This document shows, piece by piece, positions 52,757 to 60,471 of a stretch of 64,000 nucleotides of DNA. The stretch's first letter is position 1; every line of letters begins with the position of its first letter. Source of the DNA: Candidatus Kuenenia stuttgartensis (GTDB taxonomy: Bacteria > Planctomycetota > Planctomycetia > Isosphaerales > Isosphaeraceae). Position numbers and translations under genes: made by a program. The DNA lies in assembly GCA_945865635.1 (NCBI GenBank), contig CAMBEP010000019.1:17234-81233 (forward strand), in the 5' to 3' direction. A model generated the notes under the pieces. That model was not told the DNA's origin, did no database searches, and was given only the letters and a program-made list of their open reading frames with translations.

Positions 52757-53041
52757 ATGTTGATTTCGTCTCACGTCGGCAAAATTCAGAACTATCGAAA
52801 GTTTCGATGGATTTGTGTTTTGCCAATTACCGCCCTAGCCTATATGCTCTTCTCCTACACGGCAGTTGCGGGGACAAGTTCTTCCGTATACGATTGCGGA
52901 ACAGTCATTTACGCCAAGCCTGGTTTTTTTTCAGGGTGTAACAAAACTGGTTGGTGCTGGCCTTGGAACACATGTGGCGGTCAACCATATGGTTACGATC
53001 CCGCCACAGGTTTGACAAATTGGCGTTGCGTCTGCATTTGA
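52757..53041 (+). CDS. Small secreted six-cysteine peptide
   Basis: A 94-residue protein starting at 52757 with AAGGAG seven bases upstream. Residues about 15-38 form an export signal ending VAG. The mature part of about 55 residues has six cysteines (47, 61, 67, 73, 91, 93), enough for three disulfides, and is rich in Gly, Trp and Tyr. The ending WRCVCI is unusual. I do not recognise a family. It lies 33 bases downstream of the frameshifted DUF1573 gene and 67 bases before the next gene, on the same strand. A secreted structural or toxin-like peptide is possible, but nothing proves it. Confidence 0.8.
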   Translation: MLISSHVGKIQNYRKFRWICVLPITALAYMLFSYTAVAGTSSSVYDCGTVIYAKPGFFSGCNKTGWCWPWNTCGGQPYGYDPATGLTNWRCVCI

Positions 53042-53108
53042 CTCTTCAATCTAGTTTATTTTCCAGGTCGGTCATTTCGACCTGGAAAACCTGAAATAGA
53101 GGACTAAG

Positions 53109-54068
53109 ATGGCGATACGATCTCGAAAAGTTGTCTGTTACAGCATTTTACTCATACTGGTCTCTGTCGAATCACTCAAGTCCGATGATTTTGATGATTT
53201 TTACGCCATCTATAAAAACGAGTCGCGTCAGGTTTCTGACAAGCTCAGAAATATTAAAGGCGCCTATCGTATGAAAACAATCATCAGAAATAATTCGACA
53301 AAAACTAATGAGTCGAATATGGACACAGGTGAATTCGCTGTTTCTGGTTCATTTGGTAAAGCGACGCTTCATTTCGAGAAATCGTTTAAAGGAAAAGACT
53401 ATTCAACAGATTACGTGCATTGCAAGACAAAAGATTACTTTTACAGCATTTCAAAAAGAAAGGATGATACAAAATACATGTTCGATGATTTAGGTTTTTA
53501 TACTTCTTCGAATAAGCTCGCGGCCGTGAATTATGACACCCAATTTGGTCACTTTATCGAATCGCCATATCGTTTTTTAAATATCGACATCGCCGATATG
53601 ATTGTCGGAAAGGCTCTTTCCAAGCCAATTGTTGAAAAGACCGTGAAAGACGGAAAAAACATATTGAGAATTCGGAGTCATGTCAAGATGAACCCCGCCT
53701 TGTTCTATGAATTTGAATTCGACCAAGATTCGCTTTGTCGATTAATCAGGGCATCGCATTTTGCGGACGATAAAATGCTATTCCAGTTTCTGATCCAGTA
53801 CGACTCTTTAAAATTGGATTCGGTGATTCCGCAAAAAGTAATTTATGAAAGACCCGATCGGGTCAATGAATACTATTTTGATCAAGTTGAATTTGTCTCA
53901 ACGCCGGAATCCGAGTTTCTCCCATCTTTTTACGGACTACCCAATATTCAAGGCTCTTCACGTTCATTCTCGTTTTATATGATCTGTATTTTGGCTTTTT
54001 TATTCCTGACATTATTGATCCGACACTATTTCTCGCATGGTTCTCGACCTTTGTACCAAAAGATCTAA
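53109..54068 (+). CDS. Exported protein of unknown function with C-terminal membrane helix
   Basis: A 319-residue protein with an N-terminal signal segment (about 8-25) and a C-terminal hydrophobic helix (about 290-310) followed by a short basic end. The middle is rich in Lys, Asp, Tyr and Phe and predicted to be mostly beta strand, with an outline resembling LolA-like proteins (an early KGAYRMKTIIRN stretch), but no clear motif. It may be a periplasmic domain held by the last helix. I do not recognise the family. It belongs to the AT-rich cassette: 67 bases after the six-Cys peptide and 18 bases before the DUF1559 gene. Confidence 0.75.
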   Translation: MAIRSRKVVCYSILLILVSVESLKSDDFDDFYAIYKNESRQVSDKLRNIKGAYRMKTIIRNNSTKTNESNMDTGEFAVSGSFGKATLHFEKSFKGKDYSTDYVHCKTKDYFYSISKRKDDTKYMFDDLGFYTSSNKLAAVNYDTQFGHFIESPYRFLNIDIADMIVGKALSKPIVEKTVKDGKNILRIRSHVKMNPALFYEFEFDQDSLCRLIRASHFADDKMLFQFLIQYDSLKLDSVIPQKVIYERPDRVNEYYFDQVEFVSTPESEFLPSFYGLPNIQGSSRSFSFYMICILAFLFLTLLIRHYFSHGSRPLYQKI

Positions 54069-54086
54069 AGCATCGGACCCCATACA

Positions 54087-55139
54087 ATGAGTATAATCAG
54101 AAATAGAAAATCTATCGTTCATACCGGGTTTACACTTATCGAAATGCTCTTTAGCATTCTAGTCATCTGCTTGATGATCGCGCTGCTTATTCCCGCGGTA
54201 TTACATTCAAGGGAAGCGTCCCGGATTTCCACTTGCAAAAACAATCTTCGGCAAATCGGTATTGCTCTTCAATCCTATGAGTTACGAGAGAGTTGCTTTC
54301 CAATAGGACGTTATCATCATTTTGACCGGCGTGTCAATAATATTCCACCTTATTGTCTGAATCGAATGGAGGATCGGAGCTTCCTTTGCAATATTCTACC
54401 TGATTTGGAGATGAACAGCGCTTATAACTCACTGAATCACATGTCATGGATGCTCATGCCGGAGAATACAACGATTCATGCGATTCAGATAAATACGTTC
54501 GTCTGTCCGTCAGATTATTTGGCTCTGAGAACATTGGACGCATCGCTCTCGCCAAGATTTCCATCTTTCAGTCCTTGGCGAGATGATGTGGCCAGAAAAG
54601 TCGCTCGCGCAAGTTACGCCGGAATAATATCGACCACGTTTGTTTACGCGCTGCCCGACATGAAACTCAATTGCAAAATCGACCCGCGTGAAGTCCCGCT
54701 GGCAAACGGTATTCTCACCGATATTGGCCCTATCACACAAGCTTCGATCGGCGATGGAAGTTCAAACACGATGATCGTGGTCGAACGCGCGTTCTCCGTA
54801 TCCGATTCAGGAAGATTCATCAGATTTGGTGACAATTCGCAATGGGCTTGGTGGTTTCTTTCAAGTTTATTCGATACTCATGTTACGACCTTCTACCCAC
54901 CTAACTGGTCAATTCGTCAAGAAATTAATACTTCTTTTCAATTTCTGAGCGCTTCCAGCATGCATACAGGAGGCTTGAACGTCCTTTTTGCGGATGGTTC
55001 CACAAAATTTTTAAGGGATTCAATCAACGCGACAACGCCGCGAGATGACATTAGCAAATATCAAAATAAATCAAGCGGGGTTTGGCAAGCGTTAGGGACA
55101 CGAAATGGCGGCGAAATCATTGACAATGATTCATTCTGA
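54087..55139 (+). CDS. DUF1559 domain pseudopilin
   Basis: A 350-residue protein. The N-terminus has the type IV pilin-like processing site GFTLIEM (cleavage after Gly14, Glu19 at position +5) followed by a hydrophobic helix. The SREASRISTCKNNLRQIGIAL region and the C-terminal H-X9-DG motif (His293 to Asp303-Gly304) define the DUF1559 family, greatly expanded in Planctomycetota. These are type II secretion-like pseudopilins of unknown assembly. It ends the AT-rich cassette and could be the secretion or surface partner for the small peptide (inference). A terminator separates it from the next gene. Confidence 0.93.
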   Translation: MSIIRNRKSIVHTGFTLIEMLFSILVICLMIALLIPAVLHSREASRISTCKNNLRQIGIALQSYELRESCFPIGRYHHFDRRVNNIPPYCLNRMEDRSFLCNILPDLEMNSAYNSLNHMSWMLMPENTTIHAIQINTFVCPSDYLALRTLDASLSPRFPSFSPWRDDVARKVARASYAGIISTTFVYALPDMKLNCKIDPREVPLANGILTDIGPITQASIGDGSSNTMIVVERAFSVSDSGRFIRFGDNSQWAWWFLSSLFDTHVTTFYPPNWSIRQEINTSFQFLSASSMHTGGLNVLFADGSTKFLRDSINATTPRDDISKYQNKSSGVWQALGTRNGGEIIDNDSF

Positions 55140-55285
55140 TTCAATCTCGGCGTTCATCATGCACTCATGCAATGACTCACTTAATTAATCCAATGCAACT
55201 ACCTTGACGAAACTCAGTCAAAATGAACCTTAAGATTTACTATGAATCCACTGATAATTTCAATTGCCGACTTTAGATAGAAAGA

Positions 55286-55312
55286 CCTTGCTTTCGGAAG
55301 TTGAAAGCAAGG
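55286..55312. terminator. Terminator between converging DUF1559 and ribonucleotide reductase genes
   Basis: A perfect 10-bp stem (55286-55295 and 55303-55312) with a 7-base loop, between the two gene ends. Confidence 0.75.
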
Positions 55313-55350
55313 GGGATTGGCTTGTTGCGATTCAGTCAGGCGTGCGGGTT

Positions 55351-58293
55351 TCAACCGCAGCCCATTGAGTTACCACAATTGAAGCAGCGGTAGCAGGTGC
55401 CGCAGCGAACTGTCAGGCTGCCGCAGTTATCGCAAGCAGGTGCATCGCTTTGGAATCGAGCGAACTGCTCTTGCTGGATCGCAACGGTCTCAAGTCGTGC
55501 GTTTGCACTTTCTAAAGAACCGCTTGAAGGCGAAGCTGAAAGCAGATACTGGGGCATGGCAACAGGAGCGGCGGAAGGTACTGCGGTGGTTGGTTCCGTA
55601 GCAACTTCCAACTGTTCGCGTTGCGGGGCGTTGGCTTCGCGATAGCCGGCAACGAACTGAATCCCGAGCCAGCGGAAGATGTAATCGGTGATGCTCTTGG
55701 CGATCGGGATATCCGGGTTGCGGGTGAAACCGGATGGCTCGTAACGGCCGTGGGCAAACTTCTTGATGAAGACTTCCAAAGGAACTCCGTACTGGAGACC
55801 CATGGAAACCAGTGTCCCGATCACGTCCATCAGGCCGCCAACAGTCGAACCTTCTTTTGCCATCGTGATGAAGAGTTCACCAGGCTGGCCATTTTCGAAG
55901 AAGCCAACCGTGATGTAGCCTTCATGGCCCTGAATGTCGAACTTGTGGGTCATGCTCTGACGCGTATCCGGCAGGCGTATCCGGCGCGGCTGAGGTGTGG
56001 CATACACCTGAGGAGCAATGATGGCAAGTTGAGCGGCCGCAGCCGCAGCCGTTGCTGATGCCGCTTCGGCCTTGGCCTCTTCCTTGGATGTCTCCGAGGA
56101 AGTGTTTACCGGCTGGCTCCCCTTGGAACCATCGCGATAGATGGCAAGTGCCTTCAGACCCAGCTTCCAGCCTTCCAGGTAAGCGTTCCGAATGTCAGCA
56201 ATCGTCGCTTCCTGCGGCATGTTCACCGTCTTGGAAATGGCGCCCGAAAGGAATGGCTGGACTGCGGCCATCATCTTGATGTGGCCGCGATAGTGAATGG
56301 ACCGGCCACCGCCCGCTGGCGAGAAGGCACAATCAAACACAGGAAGGTGTTCAGGCTTCAGTCCGGAAGGGCCTTCGATGGTGTCGTTCTTGTCGACGTA
56401 GTCAAGGATCTTTTGGATCGTTGGCTCATCGTAGCCGAGCTTTCGGAGGGTCATCGGAACGGTCCGATTGACGATCTTGAGCATCCCGCCGCCGGCGAGA
56501 CTCTTGTACTTGACCAAGGCAATGTCAGGCTCAACACCCGTGGTGTCGCAGTCCATCATAAAGGCGATGGTGCCAGTCGGTGCCAGAACCGAAACCTGAC
56601 TATTGCGGAACCCGTTGCGGCGCCCCAGGTCAAGAACTTCGTTCCAGAGCTTGCGGGCTTCGGTCAGGAGGTCCGCTGGACAGCTTGGCCCGATATTCTC
56701 CACAGCGTCGCGGTGCATCTGCATCACACGACCCATGGGCTCGCGATTGAGCGAGTAACCATCAAATGGCCCGACGAATCCGGCGATTTCTGCCGAAGTG
56801 CGATAGGCTTCGCCATGCATCAGAGAGGTAATGGCCGCAGCCAGGTCGCGACCCTCGTCAGAGTCATACGGACGACCAGAGGCCATGATCAGACTGCCAA
56901 GATTGGCAAAGCCCAGGCCAAGTGGCCGGAACCGGTGACTGTTCAAAGCGATGCGATCGGTTGGGTAGCTGGCGCGATCGACAAGAATTTCCTGGGCGGT
57001 GATGAAGACGCGACAGGCAGCCCGGAAACGTTCGCTTTCAAACGATCCATCCTCGCGGCGGAACTTCATCAGATTCAGGCTGGCAAGATTGCAGGCCGTG
57101 TCGTCCAGGAACATGAATTCCGAGCAGGGGTTGGAAGAGTTGATCGGAGCCGTGTTGGAACAGGTGTGCCAGCGTTGAATCGTGTCTTCATACTGCATGC
57201 CCGGGTCGCCACACTGCCAGGTGCCTTGTGCTATGGCTTCCATAACATCATTGGCTGGCATGGTTTCCAGAGGCTTTCCGGTGGTCACGGCCCGTGTTGT
57301 CCAACTATCGTTGTTTTCGACCGCCCTGAGGAATCCGTCTGTGGCTCGGACAGTCAGGTTGGCGTTTTGGAATTGGACCGAGCTGTAGGCTTCACCATTG
57401 AAGTTGGAATCGTAGCCCTGGCGGATCAGGGCGTGGGCCTTGTTCTCTTCCTTGGTCTTGCACTGAATGAAGTCCATGATGTCCGGGTGCCAGACTTTGA
57501 GAGTCTGCATCTTGGCGGCACGACGGGTCTTGCCGCCCGACTTCACAACCGAGGCAATGGCATCATAAACCTTCATGAAGCTGACAGGGCCCGATGGACG
57601 ACCACCACCCGAGAGCTTTTCACGGCTCGAACGTAGTGTGGAAAGATCCGTTCCCGTGCCTGATCCATACTTGAAGAGCATGGCCTCGCTGGTGGCAAGC
57701 CGCATGATGTCGCCCATGTCATCAGAGACACTCTGAATGAAACAGGCTGAACCCTGTGGATATTTATAGGCACTGTCGGCAGAGACAACGGTGCGGGTCT
57801 CTTCGTCCCATCGCCAGTTGTTGGCCGGGCCTTCGATCCCATACTGGTCGTACAGACCAACATTGAACCAGACCGGTGAATTGAACGAGCCATACTGCTG
57901 AACCAGCAAGGATGTCAGTTCATCATAAAATGTGTCGGCGTCGGCATCTGAGGCAAAGTAGCCGTCCTCGATACCCCAGTCGGCCATGGTCCGAGAGACC
58001 CGATGGACGAGCTTGCGAACACTGTTTTCCCGCTCGGCGGTCCCGTTCTCGCCGTAGAAGTATTTGCTGGCGACCACATTCGTGGCCAACTGGCTCCAGT
58101 TCCTGGGGAACTCGCAGTCAGTCTGTTCGAAGATCACTTTGCCTTTTTCGTCTTTGATCGACGCTGTGCGAAGCTCCCATTCCACTTGGGAAAATGGGTC
58201 GACGCCCTCGCTGCTGAATACTCTATCGAAAACAAGGCCAGGTTGCTTGGACCGGGCACTGGATCGGGTCTTTTTGTTTCCAACGCTTGCCAT
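55351..58293 (-). CDS. nrdJ: Vitamin B12-dependent (class II) ribonucleotide reductase
   Basis: A 980-residue enzyme that makes deoxyribonucleotides using adenosylcobalamin. Cys184 in SACFIQS is one of the active-site thiol pair, and its partner is Cys401 in TACNLASLNL. The radical-site motif NPCSE (388-392) supplies the thiyl Cys390. The region with SGGRPSGPVSF and the later APTGTIAFMMDCDTTG, which contains the phosphate-loop element of this fold, are typical. The C-terminus has a Cys-rich zinc-finger-like tail (CDNCG, CGTC, CFNCG, last 32 residues), usual in this large B12-dependent type. GGAGAA precedes the ATG. A folded leader segment lies 44 bases upstream. It is probably the main aerobic/anaerobic reductase. 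Confidence 0.96.
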   Translation of the reverse strand: MASVGNKKTRSSARSKQPGLVFDRVFSSEGVDPFSQVEWELRTASIKDEKGKVIFEQTDCEFPRNWSQLATNVVASKYFYGENGTAERENSVRKLVHRVSRTMADWGIEDGYFASDADADTFYDELTSLLVQQYGSFNSPVWFNVGLYDQYGIEGPANNWRWDEETRTVVSADSAYKYPQGSACFIQSVSDDMGDIMRLATSEAMLFKYGSGTGTDLSTLRSSREKLSGGGRPSGPVSFMKVYDAIASVVKSGGKTRRAAKMQTLKVWHPDIMDFIQCKTKEENKAHALIRQGYDSNFNGEAYSSVQFQNANLTVRATDGFLRAVENNDSWTTRAVTTGKPLETMPANDVMEAIAQGTWQCGDPGMQYEDTIQRWHTCSNTAPINSSNPCSEFMFLDDTACNLASLNLMKFRREDGSFESERFRAACRVFITAQEILVDRASYPTDRIALNSHRFRPLGLGFANLGSLIMASGRPYDSDEGRDLAAAITSLMHGEAYRTSAEIAGFVGPFDGYSLNREPMGRVMQMHRDAVENIGPSCPADLLTEARKLWNEVLDLGRRNGFRNSQVSVLAPTGTIAFMMDCDTTGVEPDIALVKYKSLAGGGMLKIVNRTVPMTLRKLGYDEPTIQKILDYVDKNDTIEGPSGLKPEHLPVFDCAFSPAGGGRSIHYRGHIKMMAAVQPFLSGAISKTVNMPQEATIADIRNAYLEGWKLGLKALAIYRDGSKGSQPVNTSSETSKEEAKAEAASATAAAAAAQLAIIAPQVYATPQPRRIRLPDTRQSMTHKFDIQGHEGYITVGFFENGQPGELFITMAKEGSTVGGLMDVIGTLVSMGLQYGVPLEVFIKKFAHGRYEPSGFTRNPDIPIAKSITDYIFRWLGIQFVAGYREANAPQREQLEVATEPTTAVPSAAPVAMPQYLLSASPSSGSLESANARLETVAIQQEQFARFQSDAPACDNCGSLTVRCGTCYRCFNCGNSMGCG

Positions 58294-58336
58294 CAGTGGT
58301 TCTCCGAACAGTCCTGGTTTCGGTGGAATCCATCAA

Positions 58337-58457
58337 GAATTCAGGGGGAGTTGACCAATCATACTCGCATGCAACACTCGGTCGATGTTCGGGACATCCT
58401 CACAAATCCATGAGTTCCCGAAGGAATCGACCACTGAAGCTCACCTGCCCTGAATTC
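58337..58457 (-). promoter_or_regulatory. Folded leader element upstream of the ribonucleotide reductase gene
   Basis: Nested inverted repeats: outer arms 58337-58346 and 58448-58457 (10 bp perfect, extended inward with one bulge), middle arms 58380-58386 and 58426-58432 (7 bp), inner arms 58388-58394 and 58416-58422 (7 bp). Middle and inner stems stack with a 1x3 internal loop. The element ends 43 bases before the nrdJ ATG on the minus strand, so it would be in the mRNA leader. Either a cis-regulatory RNA or a small inverted-repeat insertion; a 7-bp direct repeat (TCCATCA at 58329-58335 and 58456-58462) at the edges supports the second. No canonical cobalamin-riboswitch box was seen. Confidence 0.55.
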
Positions 58458-58462
58458 CATCA

Positions 58463-58930
58463 TCCATAAGTTCCGCGTTTGAATCATAGCCAAACCACTT
58501 GCCGAAGTTATACCCGCAAGTGACAAATCCATTCAACTGATCGAGAAGACCTTCCTGTAGTATCGATACCGCAGTTTGCGGGGTCTTCACAGAATCTGCA
58601 CATTCCATCTCGCAACCGATTCCTATCAGACTATCTTAAAGCGAACATCCCACCTTGCAAGACTCTTCTGAATAATCGCTCCAACCCGCACAAACGGTAT
58701 GGGTTAGAAAAAAAGATTCAGATCGGTTTGCAACGGTCGTTTCACATTGTTCAACATTTCCTGATTTTTGCCAGCTTCCAGCCCCTCTCGCGGTTACAGG
58801 TACAGAATTACACTAAATCAATTTACCATATCGTCCGCCGTTAGTCAAGAGTTGAATCTGTATGTCTGGTCACTAGTACAACTGAACACAGTTTTAGGCA
58901 TCACACCTCATGGTAAGCATTATAAAAACG
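58463..58930. other. Intergenic region between nrdJ and L21
   Basis: About 470 bases. One hairpin (58496-58502 with 58516-58522) is visible. I see no coding sequence. The nrdJ promoter is presumably here. Confidence 0.5.
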
Positions 58931-58936
58931 AAAAAA

Positions 58937-58962
58937 GCCGCCGTGAATCATCACATGGCGGC
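58937..58962 (-). terminator. Intrinsic terminator of the L21 gene
   Basis: A GC-rich stem (58937-58946 with 58951-58962, one 2-base bulge). On the minus strand it is followed by six T. It lies 49 bases after the L21 stop codon. Confidence 0.88.
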
Positions 58963-59010
58963 GGATTTTATCTTCAGATCGGTTCGCTGGGCGACTCAAT
59001 ACAACCGCAA

Positions 59011-59325
59011 TCAGGCCTGAATGCCTACGATTTCGATTGCCGTAAGTTGCTGGCGGTGGCCTGTGGCCTTGCGGTGATTCTTTCGGCGGCGAAATTTCTG
59101 AATCACAATTTTCTTGTCTTTAAACTGACGCACAATCTTGGCTTCAACCTTCGCTCCGGTCAATGTCGGCTTGCCAATCGTGGCATCGCCTTCGCCAGGG
59201 GCAATCAGCAGAACCTTTTCGAAAATTACGGCCGAATCCGGCTCGCCATCACGAAAATCCACAACAATCTTGTCACCAACCGATACTCGGTACTGGTGGC
59301 TTCCATCTTCAAAAATTGCGTACAT
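59011..59325 (-). CDS. rplU: 50S ribosomal protein L21
   Basis: The start at 59325 gives MYAIFEDGSHQYRV, the canonical L21 beginning; an ATG 12 bases upstream is also in frame. The 104-residue length is normal. It contains the conserved KVEAKIVRQFKDKKIVIQKFR RNA-binding beta structure and the RRRKNHRKATGHRQ loop. L21 binds 23S rRNA in the large subunit. In most bacteria rpmA (L27) follows directly; here a terminator follows and no L27 gene is present before nrdJ. The gene thus appears to be transcribed alone. Confidence 0.97.
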   Translation of the reverse strand: MYAIFEDGSHQYRVSVGDKIVVDFRDGEPDSAVIFEKVLLIAPGEGDATIGKPTLTGAKVEAKIVRQFKDKKIVIQKFRRRKNHRKATGHRQQLTAIEIVGIQA

Positions 59326-59634
59326 CTCTATTCCCATTTTTCATGAGCCGATAGATCGGTCGGCGTCGGATTCGCAACATGCCTCGCAAGTGCTTGATGG
59401 CCGTAAGGGGCTGAGATCTCTCTCGCCATACGGCGACATGCGTGTCTCTCAATCATTCTCAGATCAAGCGACGATGGTGCTCTCTATTTCGGAATTCCAC
59501 ATTTACTAAGTTAACAGACTTTTCCTCGTTTGACAAGTCAGCCTCCAGCCCTCTGATAAATATCTTGTCATTCAAGAACCGTTTACGGATTCCTAAAGCC
59601 ATACTAATAAACTGCTTGTATGCCATTCTGAAAA

Positions 59635-60336
59635 TCATTCGGATGGTTCCTGGATCCGTTTCGATTGCCGTTTCGATCGTCCCTCCCTGTCCGCCTGCCA
59701 GACTCCTCCGGATCTCACATCCAGAGCCGTAAGCCAGCCCCCACCACAACAAAATGTGTCGATACAAATAATATGGCCCGCATTCAGAATCGCTCCCGAC
59801 TTCTGTGATGTATGGCCCACAATCGCTTGCTTGCCCGACTTGTGAGGAGCCGGAATCTCGTCCCGAAGGCTGGTCCAGAGCAGGTCGTCGATCGATTGCT
59901 TCTCAAGCTCCAGATTCGGGTTATAACAGGCATGCATGAAGATGTGGGAGTCGGTCTCCACGCAAAGTTCACAGGCCGACAAAAAATCCGTATGCTCAGG
60001 CGGAATATCACGGATCGAGCCATAGGCTTTTACCGTTTTGTCTCCGTCCATCTCCATCCAGAGCTTCGGCGCAATCTTCCCAAAAATCGCCGCCAGCATG
60101 ACCTGATCGTGGTTGCCAAGCAGCGGAACCAGCTTACAACGCCGCCTCAGGGCAATCAGTTGATCCAAAACCCCAGGCGTGTCCGGGCCTCGGTCTACGT
60201 AATCGCCCAACGTCACAATCACATCATCATCCGATGGGTTGATGGAATCAATGATCGACTCCAAAGCCGCGGAACAGCCATGAATATCCCCGATCGCGAT
60301 CAATCGGCCAGTGTCTTGCAAATCGATTGGCAGCAT
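59635..60336 (-). CDS. Serine/threonine protein phosphatase, metallophosphoesterase family
   Basis: A 233-residue cytosolic enzyme of the PrpA/lambda phosphatase type. All metal-binding motifs are present: GDIHG (16-20), GDYVDRG (44-50), GNHD (74-77), and a later His in MHACYNP and in GHTS. These coordinate two metal ions in the PPP family, which removes phosphate from Ser, Thr or sometimes Tyr residues. The last 25 residues are basic and low-complexity. It is monocistronic. The upstream region is divergent from the large cytochrome gene. Confidence 0.92.
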   Translation of the reverse strand: MLPIDLQDTGRLIAIGDIHGCSAALESIIDSINPSDDDVIVTLGDYVDRGPDTPGVLDQLIALRRRCKLVPLLGNHDQVMLAAIFGKIAPKLWMEMDGDKTVKAYGSIRDIPPEHTDFLSACELCVETDSHIFMHACYNPNLELEKQSIDDLLWTSLRDEIPAPHKSGKQAIVGHTSQKSGAILNAGHIICIDTFCCGGGWLTALDVRSGGVWQADREGRSKRQSKRIQEPSE

Positions 60337-60471
60337 GCTCAGAATTTAGACCTTTCTCAAAAGTTTTTGCTTCGATCCAGCCCACTTCACGCTTGACCCA
60401 GTCGACCCAGTCGAGTCTAACATGAATAGTATAAGCACTTCAGCTCCGCCACTACAAAACGGAATCTTTCG

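Noticed and set aside
56281..57636. 451-codon plus-strand frame
   Set aside because: Antisense to the class II ribonucleotide reductase; composition typical of a shadow frame.
58294..58767. Cobalamin riboswitch upstream of nrdJ
   Set aside because: I searched by eye for the conserved GCCACTG-type box on the minus strand and found none; the folded element there has a different layout.
58768..59346. 192-codon plus-strand frame
   Set aside because: Runs antisense through the L21 gene and its terminator; no recognisable domain.
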